Source: Pseudaestuariivita sp.
Lineage (GTDB): Bacteria; Pseudomonadota; Alphaproteobacteria; Rhodobacterales; Rhodobacteraceae
DNA length: 5,512 nt
Assembly: GCA_020629995.1 (NCBI GenBank)
Contig: JAHDCH010000196.1
Span: forward strand, 1 to 5,512
Direction: 5' to 3'
Position numbers and translations under genes: made by a program. The notes below the pieces were generated by a model. That model made no database searches. It saw only the letters and a list, made by a program, of their open reading frames with translations, and was not told the DNA's origin. Below are positions 1-5,512 of this stretch, piece by piece; position 1 is the stretch's first letter; each line of letters opens with the position of its first letter.

Positions 1-757
1 CGCTGGCGGCGCTGGCCTGGCAGATTGATCTGGGCGCGGACGAGGCGATTGGCGATGCGCCGGTCGACCGCTATGCCGTGCCGGACAAGATGCCCAAGCC
101 CGAGGCGAGGCCGGCGCCCCGCACGCAGGCGCGCCCCGCCGTGCCAGCGGCCCCGGTACCGGGCAAGGTGGACGCGGTGGCCGAGGCGCAGGCGCTGGCC
201 GCGGGGGCGACGTCGCTTGACGCGCTCAGGGCGGCCATGGCGGGGTTCGAGCAGTGCGAGCTGAAGCGCGGCGCACGGTCGCTGGTATTTGCCGACGGCG
301 TGCCGGGTGCCAAGGTGATGATTGTGGGCGAAGCGCCGGGCCGGGACGAAGACCGGGAGGGACGGCCATTTGTGGGGCGGGCCGGGCAGCTGCTGGACCG
401 GATGCTGGCGGCGATCGATCTTGGCCGCGAGGCCAATGTCTATATCACCAATGTCCTGCCCTGGCGCCCGCCGCAGAACCGTGATCCCAGGCCCGAAGAG
501 ATTGCCATGCTGGTGCCGTTTCTGAAACGGCACATCGCGCTGGCCCGGCCGCAGATCCTGGTCGCGATGGGCAACCACGCCTGTCAGGCCTTGCTGGGCA
601 AGCGCGGGATCACGCGCCTGCGCGGACAATGGGCCGAGGCCGAAGGGCTGCCGCTGATGCCGATGTTCCACCCCGCCTATTTGCTGCGCAACCCTGCGGC
701 CAAGCGCGAAGCCTGGGCCGATCTGCTGGACCTGCGCGCGCGTCTGGAGAAAGACAC

Positions 758-761
<4 letters not shown>
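1..761 (+). CDS. Uracil-DNA glycosylase, family 4 type (5' partial)
   Basis: Predicted to excise uracil from DNA, the first step of base-excision repair of deaminated cytosine, in the cytoplasm. The frame is open to the left edge (first full codon at base 3, 252 residues visible). A GTG at 78 could be read as a start, but the residues before it look like genuine protein (LGADEAIGDAP), so the true start is upstream of the window. An Ala/Pro-rich linker (about 90-200) precedes the catalytic domain. The domain has the active-site motif GEAPG (327-341), followed by ED and GRPFVGRAG, the core segment VYITNV followed by RPPQNR (438-482), and the second signature HPAYLLRNP (669-695). This order is diagnostic of the family. 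Oddly, of the four cysteines that bind a 4Fe-4S cluster in classical members only one (255-257) remains. The others align with Phe (246-248), Trp (462-464) and Leu (510-512). The stop overlaps the next start by 4 bases. Family assignment is strong; uracil excision activity is inferred. Confidence 0.93.
746..750 (+). promoter_or_regulatory. Shine-Dalgarno for the moaB-type gene
   Basis: GGAGA lies 7 bases before the ATG at 758, inside the last codons of the glycosylase gene. It decides the start: the frame is open back to an ATG at 629, but those extra 43 codons overlap the conserved end of the glycosylase, and family members begin near the 758 start. Confidence 0.75.
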
Positions 762-1300
<539 letters not shown>

Positions 1301-1386
1301 GGCGCACCTGCGTATAACACCGAAACACTTGGCGTTTTCGGCGCCGGCTTTATCTATTACGCATCGCGCAAGCGGAGGATTTTCCC
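1301..1386 (+). promoter_or_regulatory. Intergenic region with possible promoter for the efflux pair
   Basis: The only non-coding gap in the window, and more AT-rich than its surroundings. Two weak sigma-70-like candidates can be seen. One is TTGGCG (1329-1334), a 16-base spacer, then TATCTA (1351-1356). The other is a better -10 box, TATAAC (1313-1318), with no recognisable -35 at the right distance. An 8-base palindrome CGGCGCCG (1339-1346) sits between the boxes of the first candidate and could be an operator half or chance in GC-rich DNA. The change of function from DNA repair and cofactor genes to efflux makes a promoter here reasonable, but read-through from upstream is equally possible. 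Confidence 0.3.
1374..1378 (+). promoter_or_regulatory. Shine-Dalgarno for the adaptor gene
   Basis: GGAGG, a near-perfect ribosome binding site, lies 8 bases before the ATG at 1387. It favours that start over the in-frame ATG at 1396, which would be 17 bases away. Confidence 0.8.
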
Positions 1387-2847
1387 ATGCGGTTCATGCG
1401 TCACGCCCTGTCGGGGCTGTTTCTGGTTGGTGTCACACTGGCACTGCTTGTCTGGGCGGGCGCTCTGGTGACGTCGGCCGTCGAAGAGCGCATGGCGCGC
1501 GAACCGCGGGCCCCGCAAGTGCGCGAGCGGATCTTTGCGGTCAACGTGGTCGAAGCTCGGGCCGAAACGATCACCCCCGATCTTGTGACCTTTGGCGAGG
1601 TGCAGTCGCGCCGCACGCTGGATGTGCGCGCGGCGACGGGCGGCACCGTGGTCGCTCTGTCCGACAATTTTGTCGAAGGCGGTCGCGTGCGCACCGGCGA
1701 ACTGCTGGTCCAGATTGACCCAAAGGATGCCGAACTGGCGCTTGAGAGGGTCCAGTCGGACCTTGCGGATGCCGAGGCCGAAGGCCGCGAGGCGGACCGC
1801 GCGCTGTTGCTGGCGCGTGACGAACTGGCCGCCGCCGAAGACCAGGAGCAGCTGCGCGCCAAGGCGCTCGAGCGGCAGCGCCAGCTGGGCGCGCGTGGGG
1901 TCGGCACGGCTGCGAACGAAGAATCGGCCGAGCTGGCCCTGTCCTCGGCCCGGCAGGCGGTTCTGTCGCGCCGTCAGGCTCTGGCCCAGGCCGAGGCGCG
2001 CGTCGATCAGGCCGCAACGCGGCTGGCGCGCACGCGCATCGCCATGGCCGAAGCGGAACGCCGGCTGGACGATCTGGTGATCCGCGCGGGTTTTGACGGA
2101 ACGCTGTCGGGGGTGACGCTGGTCGAAGGGGGGCTTGTCAGCGCCAACGCCCTGCTGGGCCAGCTGGTGGATGACACCGCGCTCGAGGTCGCCTTTCGCG
2201 TGTCGACCGCGCAATATGCGCGCCTTCTGGATGAGGCGGGCGCTTTGACGGGCGCGAATGTGCGGGTGACGCTGGATGTCTTTGGCACCGATCTGGTCGC
2301 CCAAGGCACCCTGTCGCGCGACAGCGCGGCCGTGGGCGAAGGCCAGACGGGGCGTTTGCTGTTCGCGCGGCTTGGGGCCGCGCCCGGGTTCAAGCCGGGC
2401 GATTTTGTGACCGTCACCGTGGCCGAACCGCCGCTGGACCGCGTGGCGCGTCTGCCCGCATCGGCGCTGAATGCCGCCGATCAGGTGCTGGTTGTGGGCG
2501 AGGGCGAACGGCTCGAGACACTGCAGGTGCGCCTTATGCGCCGGCAGGGCGATGATGTGCTGGTGCGTGGGCGCGGGCTGACCGGGCGGCTGGTGGTGGC
2601 CGAGCGTACGCCGGTGCTGGGCGCGGGGATCCGGGTGCGCCCGCTGACCCCCGAAGCCGCGGACGCGCCGCCCGCCGAGGCCGAGATGGTCGAGCTGAGC
2701 GACGAGCGCCGCGCGCGGATCAAGGCCTTTGTCGAAGGCAACACGCGGATGCCCGATCAGGTCAAACAGCGAATCCTGAGCCAGCTGGCCGAGCCGCGCG
2801 TGCCCGCGGCCATGGTGCAGCGCATCGAAGCGCGGATGGGAGGCTAG
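1387..2847 (+). CDS. RND efflux periplasmic adaptor (membrane fusion protein)
   Basis: A 486-residue HlyD/AcrA-family adaptor that should bridge an inner-membrane RND pump and an outer-membrane channel. Residues 8-30 form one hydrophobic segment; no lipobox cysteine is present, so it is probably an uncleaved inner-membrane anchor. The usual palindromic architecture follows: first lipoyl half about 78-113 (GGTVVALSDNFVEGGRV, LLVQIDP), an Ala/Glu/Arg-rich coiled-coil hairpin about 114-229, second lipoyl half about 230-263 (AGFDGTLSGVTLVEGGLV), beta-barrel about 265-347, and a membrane-proximal domain about 348-420. The hairpin tip contains R163-x3-L167-x6-T174, matching the R-x3-L-x6-S tip motif of TolC-docking adaptors with Thr for Ser. 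Beyond the normal end is a charged tail (about 430-486) predicted helical by eye. The transporter gene starts 3 bases after the stop, as expected for an adaptor/pump pair. Family is certain; substrate unknown. Confidence 0.93.
   Translation: MRFMRHALSGLFLVGVTLALLVWAGALVTSAVEERMAREPRAPQVRERIFAVNVVEARAETITPDLVTFGEVQSRRTLDVRAATGGTVVALSDNFVEGGRVRTGELLVQIDPKDAELALERVQSDLADAEAEGREADRALLLARDELAAAEDQEQLRAKALERQRQLGARGVGTAANEESAELALSSARQAVLSRRQALAQAEARVDQAATRLARTRIAMAEAERRLDDLVIRAGFDGTLSGVTLVEGGLVSANALLGQLVDDTALEVAFRVSTAQYARLLDEAGALTGANVRVTLDVFGTDLVAQGTLSRDSAAVGEGQTGRLLFARLGAAPGFKPGDFVTVTVAEPPLDRVARLPASALNAADQVLVVGEGERLETLQVRLMRRQGDDVLVRGRGLTGRLVVAERTPVLGAGIRVRPLTPEAADAPPAEAEMVELSDERRARIKAFVEGNTRMPDQVKQRILSQLAEPRVPAAMVQRIEARMGG
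2838..2843 (+). promoter_or_regulatory. Shine-Dalgarno for the RND transporter
   Basis: GGGAGG lies 7 bases before the ATG at 2851 and inside the last codons of the adaptor gene. It fixes the transporter start and suggests the two proteins are translated from one message by coupled or re-initiating ribosomes. Confidence 0.8.
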
Positions 2848-2850
2848 CGC

Positions 2851-5512
2851 ATGGGACGCGCCCCTGGCGCCGCAACGGGCGGCATCCTGAGTTACTTCAC
2901 GCGCCACCGCACGCTGGCGAACCTGCTGCTGGTGCTCATGCTGGCCGCGGGCGCGCTGGCCTTTCCCAACATGCGGGCGCAGTTCTTTCCCGATGTGATC
3001 GTCGACAGCGTCACCGTCTCGGTCCGCTGGGACGGGGCAGGGGCCGAAGATATCGACGCGGGCATTGTCCAGATCCTCGAACCGGCCCTGCTGGCCGTCG
3101 AAGGGGTGGAGGCCAGCGAAGCCACCAGCCGCGAAGGCACCGGCTATGTCGATCTGGACTTTGAACCGGGCTGGGACATGTCCCGCGCCGCTGATGATGT
3201 GCAGGCGGCGGTTGACCAGGTGTCGAACCTGCCGCCCGAAGCCGAGGACCCGACCGTGCGCCGTGGCGCATGGCGCGACCGGGTGACCGATGTGGTGATC
3301 ACCGGCCCCGTGGGGGTCGACCAGCTGGGCCGCTTTGCCGATGAATTCACCGTGCGCCTGTTCGCCGAAGGCGTCACGCGCACCACCATCCGGGGCCTTG
3401 CCGCGCCCGAGACGCTGATCGAGGTGCCCTCGGCCCAGCTGATCGCGCATGACATCACCATGCGCCAGATCGCCGATGCCATCGCCGCCGAGGTTGATGC
3501 CGACCCCGCAGGCGATGTGACCGGGGCCAATGCCCGGGTGCGCACCGGCGTCGAAAAACGCGGCGCCGACCAGATCGCCGCGATTACCCTGCGCTCGAAC
3601 CCCGACGGGTCCAAGCTGACCATCGGGGACGTGGCCACCTTGCGCGTCTTTGGCATCGACCGCGAACGGTCGTATTTCGTGGGCGACCAGCCTGCCATTT
3701 CGATCCGGGTGGACCGGTCGGACCAGGGCGATGCGATCTCGATCCAGGAAACCGTGCAGCGTGTCGCGGGTGAGATGCAGGCGACCCTTCCAGGCGGAGT
3801 GACGGTTGACCTGATCCGCACCCGGGCCGAGGCGATCAGCGGGCGTTTGTCGATGCTGCTTGAAAACGGCCTTCAGGGCCTCGGGCTGGTGGTGCTGCTG
3901 CTGTTCCTGTTCCTGAACGCGCGCACCGCGTTTTGGGTCGCTGCCGGCATCCCGACCGCGATGTTCGCCGCCGTGGCGCTGATGTATGTGTCGGGGATCA
4001 CCTTCAACATGATCTCGCTCTTTGCGCTGATCATCACGCTGGGCATCGTTGTCGATGACGCCATCGTGGTGGGCGAACATGCCGACTGGCGCCACCGCCA
4101 GCTGCGCGAGCCTCCCGTGGTGGCCGCCGAGAATGCCGCCAAACGCATGGCGCTCCCGGTGTTCTCGGCCACGCTGACCACCATCATCGCCTTCTTCGGC
4201 CTCACGGCGGTGGGGGGGCGGTTCGGCGACCTGATCGCCGACATCCCCTTTACCGTGATCGTGGTGCTGATTGCCTCGCTGATCGAATGCTTTCTGATCC
4301 TGCCCAACCACATGGCCCATGCCGTTGGTGGCCCGGCCAGGACGCCTTGGTACGACCTGCCTTCGCATTACGTGAACCGCGGCTTTGAATGGGTGCGCGA
4401 AAGGCTCTTTCGCCCGTTCATCGCCGGGGTGATCTGGGCGCGCTACGCGGTGCTTGCAGGCGTCATTGCCGTGCTGGCGTCGCAAATGGCGCTGTTCATC
4501 GATGGCACCGTGCAATGGCGGTTCTTCAACGCGCCCGAGCGGTCCTCGGTCACCGGCAACTTCGCCATGGCCGAAGGCGCCACCCGCGCGGACACGCTCG
4601 AGATGATGCAAGAGATGCAGCGCGCCACGAACGAGCTGGCCGCCGAGTACGAACAGCGCTACGGGGCCAACCCCCTGTCCTATGTCATCGCCGAGATCGG
4701 CGGTAACGCCGGGCGCGGGCTGTCGGGCACGGAAACCAAAAGCGCCGACCTGCTGGGCGGCATCTCGATCGAGCTGATCGACGCGGACCTGCGCCCCGAT
4801 TACTCCGCCTTTGCCTTTGTGGGCGAGCTGCAGGACAAGGTCCGCCGCCATCCGCTTGTCGAAACCGTCAGCTTCCGGGGATGGCGTCAGGGGCCGGGGG
4901 GCGATGCTCTGGACGTTCAGTTCTACGGCGCCGAGGCCGCCACGCTCAAATCCGCTTCCGAAGCACTGCAGCGCGCGCTGTCGCAATACCCCGAGGTCTC
5001 CGCGCTCGAGGATAACCTGGCCTACGATAAAGAAGAGCTGATCCTCGAGCTGACGCCGCAAGGTCAGGCTCTGGGCTTTACCATCGACAGCCTCGGCACC
5101 GTCCTGCGCCACCGTCTGGGCGGGATCGAAGCGGCGACCTATCCGGTTGGCCCCCGCTCGGCCACGATCCGGGTCGAACTGCCGGCGGGCGAGCTGACCG
5201 CCGATTTCCTCGAACGCACCCAGATGCGCACCGCGGCGGGCGGCTATGTGCCGTTGGCCGACATCGTCAGCGTCGACCGCCGCACCGGCTTTTCGACCGT
5301 GCGGCGTGAAAACGGCATCCAGCTGATCTCGGTCACCGGCGACATCTCCGAAGACGACCCGGCCCGCGCTGCCGAAATCACCGATGCTCTTGCCTCGGAC
5401 ATCCTGCCGCGCATCGCCGAAGAGGTTCAGGTCGAATACCGCCTCTCGGGCCTGTCTGAGCAAGAGGACCAGTTCCTCGCCGATGCGCGCACCGGGCTGA
5501 TCCTGTGCCTGA
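2851..5512 (+). CDS. RND efflux transporter, AcrB-like inner-membrane pump (3' partial)
   Basis: Proton-driven inner-membrane exporter of the AcrB/HAE-RND type; 887 codons are visible with no stop, and the family usually exceeds 1000. By eye: TM1 about 21-40 (ANLLLVLMLAAGALAFP), then the FFPD segment, a periplasmic porter domain about 42-330, TM2 339-356, TM3 360-380, TM4 387-409, TM5 432-455, TM6 464-488, TM7 531-551, and a second periplasmic domain from about 552. The window cuts off where TM8 begins (GLILCL). TM4 carries GIVVDDAIVV; D402 and D403 match the AcrB proton-relay pair Asp407/Asp408. The following residues are GEH where AcrB has VEN, so it belongs to a divergent branch. The partner lysine in TM10 lies outside the window. 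It is paired with the adaptor just upstream. Hydrophobic-drug export is possible, but specificity cannot be read from sequence. Start chosen by the ribosome binding site. Confidence 0.94.
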   Translation, partial: MGRAPGAATGGILSYFTRHRTLANLLLVLMLAAGALAFPNMRAQFFPDVIVDSVTVSVRWDGAGAEDIDAGIVQILEPALLAVEGVEASEATSREGTGYVDLDFEPGWDMSRAADDVQAAVDQVSNLPPEAEDPTVRRGAWRDRVTDVVITGPVGVDQLGRFADEFTVRLFAEGVTRTTIRGLAAPETLIEVPSAQLIAHDITMRQIADAIAAEVDADPAGDVTGANARVRTGVEKRGADQIAAITLRSNPDGSKLTIGDVATLRVFGIDRERSYFVGDQPAISIRVDRSDQGDAISIQETVQRVAGEMQATLPGGVTVDLIRTRAEAISGRLSMLLENGLQGLGLVVLLLFLFLNARTAFWVAAGIPTAMFAAVALMYVSGITFNMISLFALIITLGIVVDDAIVVGEHADWRHRQLREPPVVAAENAAKRMALPVFSATLTTIIAFFGLTAVGGRFGDLIADIPFTVIVVLIASLIECFLILPNHMAHAVGGPARTPWYDLPSHYVNRGFEWVRERLFRPFIAGVIWARYAVLAGVIAVLASQMALFIDGTVQWRFFNAPERSSVTGNFAMAEGATRADTLEMMQEMQRATNELAAEYEQRYGANPLSYVIAEIGGNAGRGLSGTETKSADLLGGISIELIDADLRPDYSAFAFVGELQDKVRRHPLVETVSFRGWRQGPGGDALDVQFYGAEAATLKSASEALQRALSQYPEVSALEDNLAYDKEELILELTPQGQALGFTIDSLGTVLRHRLGGIEAATYPVGPRSATIRVELPAGELTADFLERTQMRTAAGGYVPLADIVSVDRRTGFSTVRRENGIQLISVTGDISEDDPARAAEITDALASDILPRIAEEVQVEYRLSGLSEQEDQFLADARTGLILCL

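Noticed and set aside
1321..1340. Inverted repeat CGAAA / TTTCG as an operator
   Set aside because: Only 5 bases per arm with a 10-base gap and no matching second site; it is expected by chance.
1331..1352. Terminator after the moaB-type gene
   Set aside because: GGCG (1331-1334) can pair with CGCC (1342-1345), but the stem is only 4 pairs with wobble extension and is followed by GGCTTTAT rather than a T run.
1357..5463. Minus-strand protein-coding gene of 1368 codons
   Set aside because: It lies wholly antisense to two strongly supported genes, in the codon-aligned phase where only rare TTA, CTA or TCA sense codons give stops; its residue composition is that of reversed GC-rich codons and it shows no domain.

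Overview
The window reads as a GC-rich chromosome of an alphaproteobacterium, most likely Rhodobacterales. This rests on strong G/C use at third codon positions, on the near-absence of TTA, CTA and TCA codons over more than 4 kb of coding sequence, and on the resemblance of the uracil-DNA glycosylase to the Fe-S-depleted form I associate with that order. The lineage is an inference from composition and family resemblance; no rRNA or other phylogenetic marker is present.

All four genes lie on the + strand and leave almost no non-coding DNA. Bases 1-761 hold the 3' part of a family 4 type uracil-DNA glycosylase whose start lies outside the window. It overlaps by 4 bases (ATGA) a complete MoaB/MogA-family molybdenum cofactor gene (758-1300). 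An 86-base gap (1301-1386) is the only intergenic space and the only plausible place for an internal promoter. A two-gene efflux module follows: a complete periplasmic adaptor (membrane fusion protein, 1387-2847) and, 3 bases later, the inner-membrane RND transporter (2851 to beyond the window end, 887 codons visible).

The first pair joins base-excision DNA repair to molybdopterin metabolism. They are probably co-transcribed and translationally coupled, but no biochemical link is evident. The second pair should form the inner-membrane and periplasmic parts of a tripartite proton-driven exporter. The adaptor has a hairpin-tip motif of the kind that docks TolC-type outer-membrane channels, and the transporter keeps the Asp-Asp proton-relay pair. 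No outer-membrane factor or regulator is visible, so the substrate cannot be named.

I see no mobile element, CRISPR array, tRNA, rRNA or phage gene, and no convincing undescribed system. The points most worth a second look are the loss of three of the four expected Fe-S cysteines in the glycosylase, a MoaB-like protein that keeps both catalytic aspartates known from MogA, and a 1368-codon antisense reading frame that is explained by codon avoidance.
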